Positions 46,202 to 55,469 are shown, numbered from the stretch's first letter. The stretch: 64,000 nucleotides of DNA from Mesorhizobium sp. CA14 (GCF_020165195.1 NZ_JAIUHR010000002.1:1-64000), one strand, 5' to 3'. Made by a program: numbers and translations. Notes: generated by a model from the sequence alone, not told the origin.

Positions 46202-46926
46202 GCCGCCCTCCCTCGCGCCAGGCCGAGCGAGGCTCGCCTTTCGAGGAGCCGCATGCCGATAGAAATGACCAACGACATCGCCAGGTACATCAGCAGCACC
46301 AGCGTGAAGATTGGAACGGTCTTGAATGTGTTCTGGTTCATCTGCTGCGCCTTGAAGGCGAGGTCCGACAGGGTGATAAGCGAGACCAGCGCGGTCGATT
46401 TCAGCAGCTCGATGAACAGATTACCCCAGGGCGGGATCATGGCGATGAAGGCCTGCGGCAAGATGATGCGGCGCAGCATCTGCGCGCGGCTCATGTTGAG
46501 CGCCGTTCCCGCTTCCCACTGCCCGCGCGCGACCGACTGAATGGCGCCACGCACGCATTCGGATCCGTAGGCCCCGACATTCAGGCCAAGCGCCAGCACG
46601 GCGACGAGAAATGCGTCGAGCGTGACGCCGAATTGCGGCAGCACGAAAAACAGCCAGAACAATTGCACCAGCGCCGAGGTGCCGCGAAAGATTTCGACAT
46701 AGACCGTCGCCAGCCATCTGAGCGGCGCCGGACCATACATGCGTGCCAGCGCGGCGAGCACGCCCATGACGATCGCCAGCAGGCTGCCCAGGACCGCGAT
46801 CTCGATCGTCAGGACGGCGCCCTGCAGCAGTCCCGGGAGGAACAGCCTGTACGCTGCTTGCGTTGCCAGCACGGCGATCACGGCCAGCGAAGCGACAAGC
46901 ATGGCAACGAGCGTTCGGATTCCCAT
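46198..46926 (-). CDS. Ehu-like ABC transporter permease (EhuC-type)
   Basis: 242 residues from the ATG at 46924-46926, preceded by GGAGAAGC; an earlier in-frame start adds polar residues without a ribosome-binding site. HisQ/M permease with the EAA loop VARGQWEAGTALNMSRAQML and YVEIFRGTSALVQLFWLFFV. Lies 56 bp after the binding-protein gene and overlaps the next permease by 4 bp. Confidence 0.86.
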   Translation of the reverse strand: MGIRTLVAMLVASLAVIAVLATQAAYRLFLPGLLQGAVLTIEIAVLGSLLAIVMGVLAALARMYGPAPLRWLATVYVEIFRGTSALVQLFWLFFVLPQFGVTLDAFLVAVLALGLNVGAYGSECVRGAIQSVARGQWEAGTALNMSRAQMLRRIILPQAFIAMIPPWGNLFIELLKSTALVSLITLSDLAFKAQQMNQNTFKTVPIFTLVLLMYLAMSLVISIGMRLLERRASLGLARGRAA

Positions 46927-46982
46927 CTGCTTCTCCGAAGAAAAAAGAGGGCGGCGCTTCACGCCGCCCAGCAGTTGGGAAC

Positions 46983-47852
46983 TTATTCGCCCTTGCAGAG
47001 CTGGGCTGTAGTCTTGTTCGGCAGATAATCCTTGCCGAAGCCGAGCGGCTCGACCAGGGCAATGTGCTCGGGTGAGCCGATGAACTTCTTCAGTTCGGCG
47101 TTGAACGCTTTCTGCAAATCTGTGTCTTCCTTGCGGAAGCCGAAGCCGCCATGGCCTTTTACCGACTTGCCGGCAACCTCGCCGAAGGGCTTGGTCGATT
47201 CGACGCCATCGGCCTTTTTGGCCATGTCGGCGATCGACAGCGCGGTAAGCGCGGCTGCATCGGCGCGCCCTGCCTGGACGGCGGCGACGAGACTGGACTG
47301 GTCGGGCAAGGTCACGATCTGCCCTTCGGCAACACCCGCATCCTTGGCGAAGCCGCCCTCGACGGCGCCGGCCATGACGGCGAGCTTGAGATCTGGGTTG
47401 TCCTTGATGCTGGAAAAGTCCTTCACGCCCTTGGGATTACCCTTTGCCACCAACATGGCCTCGCCGATGCCGTAGGACGGCTCCGAGAAATTGATCTCGG
47501 CGCAACGCTTCGGAGTGATGAACATGCCGGCGGCGATGATGTCGAAACGGCCGGCCTTGAGGCCGGGAATGAGCGAGCCGAACTCGGTCAGCACGCCGTC
47601 GACCTGTTTGATACCCATCTTGGCGAGCACCGCCTTGGCGACCTCGGGCGCTTCGCCGGTCAATTTGCCGTCGGGCGTCGCAAAACCGAACGGCGCCTCG
47701 TTGGCGAAGCCGACGCGGATGTAGCCGTCCTTCTTGGCCCGTTCCAGCGTCGTCTCCGCATGGGCCGGCAATGACGTGAATGCGGTCGCGGCGAGCGCAA
47801 TGCAGGCGGCGGCCTTCACAACGGCGCGGCGAGATATGTGTGACATGAGCAT
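46983..47852 (-). CDS. Ehu-like substrate-binding protein (ectoine-type SBP)
   Basis: 289 residues. Twin-arginine-like start (SHISRRAVVKAAACIALAAT), cleavage near AHAE. The mature SBP_bac_3 protein follows EhuB closely in layout: RVGFANEAPFGFATPDGKLT, GEAPEVAKAVLAKMGI, GVLTEFGSLIPGLKAGRFDI, IAAGMFITPKRCAEINFSEP, and the C-terminal IGSPEHIALVEPLGFGKDYL. EhuB proteins bind ectoine and hydroxyectoine. The ligand here may differ, because the enzymes encoded opposite are not the full ectoine set. First gene of the leftward operon. Confidence 0.85.
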   Translation of the reverse strand: MLMSHISRRAVVKAAACIALAATAFTSLPAHAETTLERAKKDGYIRVGFANEAPFGFATPDGKLTGEAPEVAKAVLAKMGIKQVDGVLTEFGSLIPGLKAGRFDIIAAGMFITPKRCAEINFSEPSYGIGEAMLVAKGNPKGVKDFSSIKDNPDLKLAVMAGAVEGGFAKDAGVAEGQIVTLPDQSSLVAAVQAGRADAAALTALSIADMAKKADGVESTKPFGEVAGKSVKGHGGFGFRKEDTDLQKAFNAELKKFIGSPEHIALVEPLGFGKDYLPNKTTAQLCKGE

Positions 47853-48087
47853 GTATTCCCCTTTTTCTTTTTGACGATTGCCTGGCTCGAGCGACGTTTC
47901 TCCTCCGTCGCATCACGCGCTTAAGACGTATACAACTCATCTGGACATATCGCAAGATGCGTTGTACGAATCTCGAAAAATAGCCATTTGCCTACCGGTT
48001 TGCGGTTAAAACATTCAACAGTTGTGCACAATTCTTGGAATTGCAGCTGCAAGCCGCATCCGGGCGCGGCAATGGGAGGGATGACGG
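47853..48087. promoter_or_regulatory. divergent promoter region with GTTGT-type repeats
   Basis: 235 bp between the Ehu-like operon and the M24-sox operon. Three related motifs: CGTATACAAC (47927-47936; GTTGTATACG on the other strand), GTTGTACGAA (47961-47970) and GTTGTGCACAA (48021-48031, containing the perfect palindrome TTGTGCACAA). These suit a dimeric FCD-GntR regulator such as the one encoded at 44020-44769. A GGGAGGG site at 48074-48080 precedes the TTG start of the first M24 gene. Confidence 0.5.
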
Positions 48088-49269
48088 TTGGGCGGGTCGG
48101 ACGGGTTCACCAAGGCGGAATACGCACGGCGCCTGGCCGACGTTAAGCAGCGCATGGAGAAGGCCGGCTTCGATCTCATCATCTGCCAGGATCCGGCAAA
48201 CATGTGCTGGCTGACCGGCTATGACGGCTGGTCCTTCTACGTGCCGCAATGCGTGCTCGTCCATCTGGAGGAAGAACGCCCGATCTGGTTCGGCAGGGCG
48301 CAGGACGCCAGGAGCGCCCGCATGACCACCGGCCTGCCCGAAGAAAACATCGTTCCGTTCTCGGAGCGGCTGGTGCAGCAGCCCGTCGAACATCCTTATG
48401 ACGAGCTCGCCGGTCTGATCCGGGCACGCGGATGGGACCGGGCGCATATCGGGGTCGAGATGGACGCGCATTACTACACGGCGCGCTGCCATGCCCATCT
48501 TGTCGGCGGCCTGCCCGCGGCGCGCTTCAGCAACAATCACGACCTCGTCAATTGGGCCCGGCTGGTGAAATCGGGCGCCGAGCTGGCGCTGATCCGCCAG
48601 GCCGGCGCGATCTGCAACAACGCCATGAACCGCGCCGTCGAAAAGATGCGGCCGGGCGTGCCGCAGAACCATGTGATCGCCGAGATCTATCATGCGCAGA
48701 TCATCGGCGTGCCGGGCGCCGGCGGCGATTACGCCGCCATCTGTCCGCTGATGCCGGTGGGCGAAGGCACGAGCACGCCGCATCTGACCTGGTCGGACGC
48801 GCCGCTTCCGGACAGCGGACTTGCCATCGTCGAGATTGCCGGCGTGCGGCGGCGCTACCACGCGGCGCTGACCCGGACGGTGCATTTCGGCAAGCCGGCG
48901 ACCGCCCTCTCAGATATGGCCAAGGTGATCGTCGAAGGCGTCGATGCCGGTCTCGATCTGGCGCGACCCGGCAACACCTGTGAACAGGTCGAAGCCGCCT
49001 GGCAGGCGGTGCTGCGGAAAAACGGGCTGAAGAAAGAAAGCCGCGTCGGCTATCCCGTCGGCCTCGCCTATCCGCCGGATTGGGGCGAACGCACCGCGAG
49101 CCTGAGGCCCGGCGACAAGACGGAGCTGCGGCCCGGCATGTCCTTCCACTTCATGGCCGGCGTCTGGCTCGACGATTTCGGCGTCGCCATTTCGGAGTCC
49201 TTCGTCGTAGCCGAACACGGCGGCGAGCGGCTCTGCGACGTGACCCGCGATCTCATCGTCATCGACTGA
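48088..49269 (+). CDS. M24-family hydrolase, ectoine hydrolase (DoeA/EutD)-like
   Basis: 393 residues from a TTG at 48088, 7 bp after GGGAGGG; no better start is in frame. Creatinase/aminopeptidase-P fold: N-terminal domain (about 10-150) with DPANMCWLTGYDGWSFYVPQ, C-terminal pita-bread domain with PHLTWSDAPL, VGYPVGLAYPPDWGER, and ISESFVVAEH. The five metal ligands of M24 peptidases are mostly replaced (VEIAG and YHAALTRT where Asp residues are expected; no GHG histidine), as in ectoine hydrolases and creatinase, which need no metal. It is followed after 21 bp by a second M24 gene. Confidence 0.8.
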   Translation: MGGSDGFTKAEYARRLADVKQRMEKAGFDLIICQDPANMCWLTGYDGWSFYVPQCVLVHLEEERPIWFGRAQDARSARMTTGLPEENIVPFSERLVQQPVEHPYDELAGLIRARGWDRAHIGVEMDAHYYTARCHAHLVGGLPAARFSNNHDLVNWARLVKSGAELALIRQAGAICNNAMNRAVEKMRPGVPQNHVIAEIYHAQIIGVPGAGGDYAAICPLMPVGEGTSTPHLTWSDAPLPDSGLAIVEIAGVRRRYHAALTRTVHFGKPATALSDMAKVIVEGVDAGLDLARPGNTCEQVEAAWQAVLRKNGLKKESRVGYPVGLAYPPDWGERTASLRPGDKTELRPGMSFHFMAGVWLDDFGVAISESFVVAEHGGERLCDVTRDLIVID

Positions 49270-49290
49270 CAACGATTTCAAGGGCACCCA

Positions 49291-50439
49291 ATGGACCGCA
49301 ATCCCTTTTCCGAAGCAGAAATCGCCGGCCGCCTGTCGAAAGTGCGTAAGGCCTTGGCCGAGCGCAGGCTCGACGCCGCGGTTTTCGCCTCGCCGGAGAA
49401 CATCTTCTATCTCAGCGGCCTCGACCATTGGGGTTATTTCGCGCCGCATCTGCTGATCGTCACGCTCGACCGGCAGCCGGTGCTGGTCACCCGGTCGATG
49501 GAGAAGGTGACGATCGAAAACCAGGCGAAAGCAGCGGAATTCCGCGGCCATTCCGACAGCGAGACGGCCGCCGATCTCGCCGCGCGCGTCCTTGCCGAAC
49601 TCGGACTGACAGGTAAGCGCATCGGTCTCGAATACTGGACCTCAGGTCTCAGCCACGGCCTCGCCCTGAGGCTCGAGGCGCAGGCCGACGCCAAATGGAG
49701 CGACGTCTCCGGCCTGGTCGACAGGATGCGGCTGGTGAAGAGTGCCGACGAACAGGCGCTGATGCGGCGTGCCGCCAAGGTCACGGACGCTGCCGCGGGC
49801 GCTGCGATCGCGGCGATCCATGATGGCGCCGCCGAGCAGGAGGTCGCCGCGGAATGCGTCGCGGCGATGGCGCGCGCCGGAGGCCATGCGCCCGGCTTCG
49901 GCCCGTTCATCCGCCCAGCCGCCCGACTCGGTGAAGAGCACACGACCTGGGGCGACGGGTTTTATCGCGCCGGCGAGCCGGTGTTCGTCGAACTCTCCGG
50001 CTGCGTCTCGCGCTATCATGCGCCGCTCGGCCGGCTGATCCGCATCGGCAGCATCAAGGATGAAGACGCGGCGATGGCCGAGGTCACGGCCAAGGCATTC
50101 GATGCCGTCGTCAGGGCACTCAAACCCGGCATCAGGGCCCGCGACGTCTACGCCGCCTGGCAGGGCGTCGCCGACGAGGCGGGCCTCTCGCACTATCGCC
50201 GCCATCATTGTGGCTATCTGGTTGGCATCGGCCAGCCGCCTTCCTGGACCGGCGGCAATTCGGTGACCGGCTTGCGGCACGATTCCGATCTCGAGATCGA
50301 GACAGGCATGAGCTTCCACATCCTATCCTGGCTGATGGGCACAAGCCGCGGCGATGATTTCATCTCAAACACCGTGCTGCTGACCGATACCGGCGCCGAG
50401 GTGCTGACCCGCACGCCGACCGGCCCGATCGTCCGTTAG
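49291..50439 (+). CDS. second M24/creatinase-fold protein
   Basis: 382 residues. N-terminal domain with SPENIFYLSGLDHWGYFAPH; C-terminal domain with FVELSGCVSRYHAPLGRLIR, YRRHHCGYLVGIGQPPSWTG and FISNTVLLTDTG. The metal-ligand positions are lost even more fully than in its neighbour, including the last Glu (SNTVLL). It is clearly related to the first M24 protein but well diverged, so the two may form a heterodimer or act on successive intermediates. It ends 3 bp before soxB. Confidence 0.75.
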   Translation: MDRNPFSEAEIAGRLSKVRKALAERRLDAAVFASPENIFYLSGLDHWGYFAPHLLIVTLDRQPVLVTRSMEKVTIENQAKAAEFRGHSDSETAADLAARVLAELGLTGKRIGLEYWTSGLSHGLALRLEAQADAKWSDVSGLVDRMRLVKSADEQALMRRAAKVTDAAAGAAIAAIHDGAAEQEVAAECVAAMARAGGHAPGFGPFIRPAARLGEEHTTWGDGFYRAGEPVFVELSGCVSRYHAPLGRLIRIGSIKDEDAAMAEVTAKAFDAVVRALKPGIRARDVYAAWQGVADEAGLSHYRRHHCGYLVGIGQPPSWTGGNSVTGLRHDSDLEIETGMSFHILSWLMGTSRGDDFISNTVLLTDTGAEVLTRTPTGPIVR

Positions 50440-50442
50440 ACC

Positions 50443-51705
50443 ATGAACATGTCACGCTATTCGGCGTTCTCGATTTTCCGCAACGGCCTGTCCGGCCACA
50501 AGAACTGGCAGCGCGCCTGGCGCGCGGCGGAGCCGAAGCCGGCTTACGACGTGATCATTGTCGGCGGCGGCGGGCATGGCCTCGCCACGGCGTTCTACCT
50601 GGCCGAGAACCATTGCATCCGCAATGTCGCCGTACTGGAGAAGGACTATGTCGGCGGCGGCAATGTCGGCCGCAACACCACCGTCATCCGCTCCAACTAC
50701 CTGCTCGACGGCAACACCCAATTCTATGAATTCTCGGTCAAGCTGTGGGAAGGCCTGTCGCAGGCGCTGAACTTCAACGTCATGTTCTCGCAGCGGGGCC
50801 AGATCGTCACCGCCCATTCGGCGGACCAGCTCGACATGTTCAGCCATCGCGCCAACATCATGCGGCTGAACGGCATCGATGCCGACATCCTCGACCGCGA
50901 GGAGTTGCGGCGGCTCGTGCCTTATCTCGATTTCTCCGACACGGCGCGGTTCCCGATATATGGGGCCATCCTGCAGGGCCGGGCCGGCACGGCCCGTCAC
51001 GATGCCGTCGCCTGGGGTTATGCGCGCGCCGCCGACAGTCACGGCGTCGACATCATCCAGAACTGCGAGGTGACCGGCTTCGTCCGCGACGGCGACAGGA
51101 TCGTCGGCGTCGAGACGAGCAAGGGGCGCATCGGCGCCGGCAAGGTCGGCCTTGCGGTCGCCGGACACACGTCGGTGCTCGGCCGGAAGGCCGGGCTGGA
51201 GCTGCCGATCGAGAGCCACGTGCTGCAGGCCTTCGTCACCGAGCCGCTGAAGCCGCTGGTCGACCATGTCGTGGCCTACGGCGCCGATCATTTCTATGTC
51301 AGCCAATCCGACAAGGGCGGGCTGGTCTTCGGCGGCAATCTCGACGGCTACAATTCCTATGCCCAGCGCGGCAATCTCGGCGTCGTGCGCGAGGTGGCCG
51401 AAGCGGCAATCGCGCTGATGCCCTGCATCTCGCGCGTCAGGCTGCTGCGGCATTGGGGCGGCGTCATGGACATGACGCCCGACGCCAGCCCGATCATCTG
51501 CCCGACGCCGATCGACGGGCTCTATCTCAACGGCGGCTGGTGCTATGGCGGCTTCAAGGCGACGCCTGCCTCGGGCTGGTGCTTCGCGCACACGCTGGCG
51601 ACCGGCAAGCCGCATCCCTTGATCGCCGCCTTTCGCCTCGACCGCTTCCGCACCGGCCACACGCTCGACGAGGCCGGTGCCGGCCCGTCGGTCTGGCTGC
51701 AATAG
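50443..51705 (+). CDS. soxB: sarcosine oxidase beta subunit
   Basis: 420 residues. N-terminus SGHKNWQRAWR then FAD motif YDVIIVGGGGHGLATAFYLA, GGGNVGRNTTVIRSNYL, and TARHDAVAWGYARAA, whose His is the expected covalent FMN site of heterotetrameric sarcosine oxidase. Later FVTEPLKPLVDHVV and YLNGGWCYGGFKATPASG. With alpha, gamma and delta it oxidises sarcosine to glycine and transfers the methyl group as formaldehyde or 5,10-methylene-tetrahydrofolate. It lies directly after the second M24 gene. Confidence 0.93.
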   Translation: MNMSRYSAFSIFRNGLSGHKNWQRAWRAAEPKPAYDVIIVGGGGHGLATAFYLAENHCIRNVAVLEKDYVGGGNVGRNTTVIRSNYLLDGNTQFYEFSVKLWEGLSQALNFNVMFSQRGQIVTAHSADQLDMFSHRANIMRLNGIDADILDREELRRLVPYLDFSDTARFPIYGAILQGRAGTARHDAVAWGYARAADSHGVDIIQNCEVTGFVRDGDRIVGVETSKGRIGAGKVGLAVAGHTSVLGRKAGLELPIESHVLQAFVTEPLKPLVDHVVAYGADHFYVSQSDKGGLVFGGNLDGYNSYAQRGNLGVVREVAEAAIALMPCISRVRLLRHWGGVMDMTPDASPIICPTPIDGLYLNGGWCYGGFKATPASGWCFAHTLATGKPHPLIAAFRLDRFRTGHTLDEAGAGPSVWLQ

Positions 51706-51722
51706 GGAGCAGAGCAAGACAA

Positions 51723-51989
51723 ATGCTTCGCATCGAATGTCCGTGCTGTGGCCTGCGCGACCATGATGAATTCCGCTATGGCGGCGACGCTTCGATCACC
51801 CGTCCGGGCCATGACGACCCGGATCCCGAGGCCTGGTACCGCTATGTTTATGTGCGCAAAAATCCGCCCGGACCGCACCGCGAATTCTGGCAACACGTGA
51901 CCGGGTGTCGGCAATGGCTGGTCGTCGAGCGCGATACCCGCGACCATGCAATCGCCTCCGTCGGCTTCGCCAGGAAAACACGAGCATGA
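51723..51989 (+). CDS. soxD: sarcosine oxidase delta subunit
   Basis: 88 residues from the ATG at 51723. Zinc-binding cysteines ECPCCGLRDHDEF near the N-terminus and HVTGCRQWLVVERDT near the C-terminus give the Cys/His set of SoxD. The family phrase PPGPHREFWQH is present. The soxD stop overlaps the soxA start by 4 bp. Order soxB-soxD-soxA-soxG is the standard one. Confidence 0.93.
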   Translation: MLRIECPCCGLRDHDEFRYGGDASITRPGHDDPDPEAWYRYVYVRKNPPGPHREFWQHVTGCRQWLVVERDTRDHAIASVGFARKTRA

Positions 51990-54934
51990 ACTCGAACGAC
52001 AGACGTCTGCCTGCCGGCGGCCGTATCGATCGTATGCGACCGATCGGCTTCAGCTTCGATGGCCGCACGCTGAACGGCTATCAAGGCGACACGCTGGCTT
52101 CGGCTCTGCTGGCCAATGGCATCACGCTCACCGGACGCAGTTTCAAATATCACCGCCCGCGCGGCACCTTTTCGGCCGGACCCGAAGAGCCGAACGCGCT
52201 GGTCACGCTTGGAACCGGTGGACGGCGCGAACCGAACCTGCCGGCCACCGCGCTCGAGCTGGCGCAAGGCATGATCGCCGAAAGCCAGAACCGCTGGCCC
52301 TCGCTTGGCTTCGACCTGCAGAGCGTCAATGGGCTGTTTGCGCCATTCCTTTCCGCCGGCTTCTATTACAAGACCTTCATGGGACCGACGCGGCGCGCCT
52401 GGATGTTTTACGAGCATTTCATCCGCCGGGCTGCGGGCCTCGGCCGGGCCGGCACCGAACGTGATCCCGACCGCTACGAGGTGCGCCACGCATTTGCCGA
52501 TGTCGCCATCGTCGGCGGCGGCCCTGCCGGCCTCTCGGCGGCGCGCGCCGCGGCGTATGCCGGCTCAGACGTCGCGCTGATCGAGCAGGATTTCCTGCTC
52601 GGCGGTCAGCTTCTGTCGGAGCGTTCCGATGGCGAGGCGGCAGCTTGGCTGAAGGCGATCGAGACCGAACTGGCAGGCCTGCCCAACGTCACTGTGCGGC
52701 GCAGGACGATGGCGTTCGGCATCTATGACGGCAACACGCTGGCGCTGATAGAACGAAACGACGATCCGGTCGTGCAAGGCGCCGCGCGGCAGGTCTTCAT
52801 CATGCTTCGCGCCCGCGCGGTCATCTTTGCCGCCGGCGCCATCGAGCGGCCGCTGGTCTTCTCCAACAATGACCGGCCGGGCGTCATGCTGACATCGGCC
52901 GCCCGGACCTATTTCAACCGGTTCGCCGTCCTGCCGGGCGAGAATATACTGGTCGCGACGACGAATGACGGCGCCTATCGCGCCGCCATCGACCTTGCCG
53001 CCGCCGGTGCGCGAGTGACCATCGCGGATCAGCGCAGCATCCTACCCGCCGGTCTGGCAGAGGAGGCCAGGCGCCTGAACATAGCAATCCGATCCGGGAC
53101 CCAAATCGCCGACCTGCGTGGCGGCCACGCGGTCAAGGCCGCGAAGTTTGCCGGGCCGGGCGGCAATTCGGAAATCGCGTGCGACCTCGTCTGCGTGTCC
53201 GGCGGCTGGTCGCCGACGGTGCATCTCACCTCGCATCTTGGTGTCAGACCCGTCTATCGCGACGACATGGACGGCTTCGTTCCCGGCGGCCTTCCGGCGG
53301 GCCACTTTGGCGCCGGCTCGATGATGGGCCGCTTCTCGACGGCCGATGCCATCGACAGTGGCCACCGTGCCGGCATCGAAGCAACAGCCTTCTGCGGAAA
53401 ATCGGCAGCCGCACCGGCTCCTGCGAGGCTCGATCTCGGCGAAGCCGCAACCGACGCGTTCCGCGCGATCCCGTCCATCGTGCGTGGAAAGGCCTTCGTC
53501 GATTTCCAGATGGATGTGACCACCAAGGACATCGAATTGGCGCATCGCGAGGGCTATGAATCGGTCGAGCACCTGAAGCGCTATACCACGCTCGGCATGG
53601 GCACCGAGCAGGGCAAGACCAGCAATTTTGCAGCACTTTCGGCTATGGCGGCGCTACGCCAAGAGACGATCCCGCAAACCGGGACCACGACCTTTCGACC
53701 ACCCTATGCGCCTGTCGCCATCGGCGCGCTCGCCGGCCGCTCGGTCGGCCGCCATTTCAAGCCGATCCGCCGCACGCCGATGCATGACTGGCATGTGGCG
53801 AATGGCGCCGACATGCTCGAGGTGGGGCTGTGGATGCGTCCATATTTCTACCGCGTCGCCGGCCGTGACGTGAACGAGGCCTATGTCGCCGAGATGCGCA
53901 TGGTGCGCGGGGCCGCCGGTCTGATGGACATTTCCACCCTCGGCAAGATCGACGTGCAGGGGCCGGACGCGGCCATTTTCCTCGACCGTGTCTACGCCAA
54001 CGGCTTTGCCAAGCTCCCGGTCGGTCGCGCCCGCTACGGCGTCATGCTACGCGATGACGGCATCGTCTTCGATGACGGTACCACCACGCGGTTGTCGGAA
54101 AACCGTTTCTTCATGACCACCTCGACCGCCAAAGCGGCCGATGTCCTGTCGCGACTGGAATTCCTGCTCGACACCGCCTGGCCGGAGCTGCGCGTCGCGG
54201 TCACCTCGGTCAGCGACGAATGGGCGACGATGTCGGTCGCCGGACCGAAGAGTCGCGATGTCCTTGCCGCCGCATTCCCGGGGCTCGATGTCTCGAACGA
54301 GGCGCTGCCGCATATGGGCTTCATCGAGACCGAGTTTGCAGGACGGGCGCTGCGCATCATCCGCCTCAGCTATTCCGGCGAGCGCGCCTACGAGATCTAT
54401 GTCGGCGCCACTGCCGGCGAGAAGGTCTGGCGCCATTTGCTTGAGGTCGGCGCGGCCTTCGGCTTGAGGCCTTACGGGGTTGAGGCGCTCGGCGCGCTGC
54501 GGGTCGAAAAAGGCCATGTCGCCGGACCGGAGATCGATGGCCGCACCACGCTCGACGATCTCGGCCTTGGCCGCATGGCCGCAAAACGCACCGGGTTTGT
54601 TGGCGATGTCCTGCGGCGGCGTCCGGCATTTCAAGCTCCCAACCGCCAGCGTCTGGTTGGCTTGGAATGCGCTGAGGAGGGCAAACGGCTGCGCGGCGGC
54701 GCCATTTTGTTCATCCCAGGCGATACCGTCGCCGGGCACGGACGCGGCCGGATAACGTCGGTGACGTTCAGCCCGGAGCTTGGCCGTTATGTCGGCCTCG
54801 CCCTGCTGGCGGCCGACGTCGCGGCGGAGGGAAGCGAAGTCTTCGCCACCTATCCGATGAAGGCTGAAACCGTTCGCGCCCGCATCGTTTCGCCCGTCTT
54901 CCTGGATCCGAAAGGAGAGCGGCTGCATGGCTGA
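51986..54934 (+). CDS. soxA: sarcosine oxidase alpha subunit
   Basis: 982 residues from the ATG at 51986. Layout: N-terminal Fer2-like domain (about 15-100) with FDGRTLNGYQGDTLASALLA; FAD/NAD-binding domain from about 170 (VAIVGGGPAGLSAARAAAYA); pyridine-nucleotide segment with INDRPGVMLTSA-like SNNDRPGVMLTSAARTYFN; C-terminal aminomethyltransferase (GcvT-like) half from about 600, with LMDISTLGKIDVQGPDA and GVEALGALRVEKGHVAGPEI. The GcvT half passes the methyl carbon to tetrahydrofolate. Full length; overlaps soxG by 8 bp. Confidence 0.93.
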   Translation: MNSNDRRLPAGGRIDRMRPIGFSFDGRTLNGYQGDTLASALLANGITLTGRSFKYHRPRGTFSAGPEEPNALVTLGTGGRREPNLPATALELAQGMIAESQNRWPSLGFDLQSVNGLFAPFLSAGFYYKTFMGPTRRAWMFYEHFIRRAAGLGRAGTERDPDRYEVRHAFADVAIVGGGPAGLSAARAAAYAGSDVALIEQDFLLGGQLLSERSDGEAAAWLKAIETELAGLPNVTVRRRTMAFGIYDGNTLALIERNDDPVVQGAARQVFIMLRARAVIFAAGAIERPLVFSNNDRPGVMLTSAARTYFNRFAVLPGENILVATTNDGAYRAAIDLAAAGARVTIADQRSILPAGLAEEARRLNIAIRSGTQIADLRGGHAVKAAKFAGPGGNSEIACDLVCVSGGWSPTVHLTSHLGVRPVYRDDMDGFVPGGLPAGHFGAGSMMGRFSTADAIDSGHRAGIEATAFCGKSAAAPAPARLDLGEAATDAFRAIPSIVRGKAFVDFQMDVTTKDIELAHREGYESVEHLKRYTTLGMGTEQGKTSNFAALSAMAALRQETIPQTGTTTFRPPYAPVAIGALAGRSVGRHFKPIRRTPMHDWHVANGADMLEVGLWMRPYFYRVAGRDVNEAYVAEMRMVRGAAGLMDISTLGKIDVQGPDAAIFLDRVYANGFAKLPVGRARYGVMLRDDGIVFDDGTTTRLSENRFFMTTSTAKAADVLSRLEFLLDTAWPELRVAVTSVSDEWATMSVAGPKSRDVLAAAFPGLDVSNEALPHMGFIETEFAGRALRIIRLSYSGERAYEIYVGATAGEKVWRHLLEVGAAFGLRPYGVEALGALRVEKGHVAGPEIDGRTTLDDLGLGRMAAKRTGFVGDVLRRRPAFQAPNRQRLVGLECAEEGKRLRGGAILFIPGDTVAGHGRGRITSVTFSPELGRYVGLALLAADVAAEGSEVFATYPMKAETVRARIVSPVFLDPKGERLHG

Positions 54935-55469
54935 GGCTCTGGCATCGAAAGATTTCAACCTGTCGAGGTCCGACTGCCCGATCGTTCAGACCGAGGGCTG
55001 GGACGGGATGCTGGCCCGGTTTGAGCTTAGTCTTTCGCACATGCTGGGCACTGCCCTGCCCGTCTCGGTCGGCGAGACGGGCCGCCATGCCGACGCGCTC
55101 ATCGTTCGGGTCTCCCCCCGCCGCCTCTGGCTGATAATGGAGGCGGATGCAGAAACGCCGCAGGCAGCGATCGATCCCGAACTGGGCTGTTCGGTTCATC
55201 TCGGCGAGGGACGCGTGCGCTTCAGCCTGAGCGGCGCGCGCGTCCTGGAAATCCTCTCCGGCTGCATCGCAGTCGACTGGCGCTCGCCAGGCGCAGCGCC
55301 GGGCCGCGCATTTCAAACGGTCTTCCATCACGTACCGGTGCTCGTCCTGCGCACGAGCGAGACCGGGTGCGACATGATCGTGCCGCGAAGCTTTGCGCAC
55401 AGCCTTGCGGACTGGATCGCCGACAGCGCCGGCAAGCGTTCTTCGCCTAGAATTAATGCGCGAAATTGA
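54927..55469 (+). CDS. soxG: sarcosine oxidase gamma subunit
   Basis: 180 residues, overlapping soxA by 8 bp. Recognised by position and by VRVSPRRLWLIMEAD, then VHLGEGRVRFSLSGARVLEI, LSGCIAVDW and FHHVPVLVLRTSETGCDMIV, which follow the GcvT-like SoxG fold (L..SG.......D......F........VLL.R). Structural subunit of the tetramer. Last gene of the M24-sox operon. Confidence 0.88.
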   Translation: MAEALASKDFNLSRSDCPIVQTEGWDGMLARFELSLSHMLGTALPVSVGETGRHADALIVRVSPRRLWLIMEADAETPQAAIDPELGCSVHLGEGRVRFSLSGARVLEILSGCIAVDWRSPGAAPGRAFQTVFHHVPVLVLRTSETGCDMIVPRSFAHSLADWIADSAGKRSSPRINARN

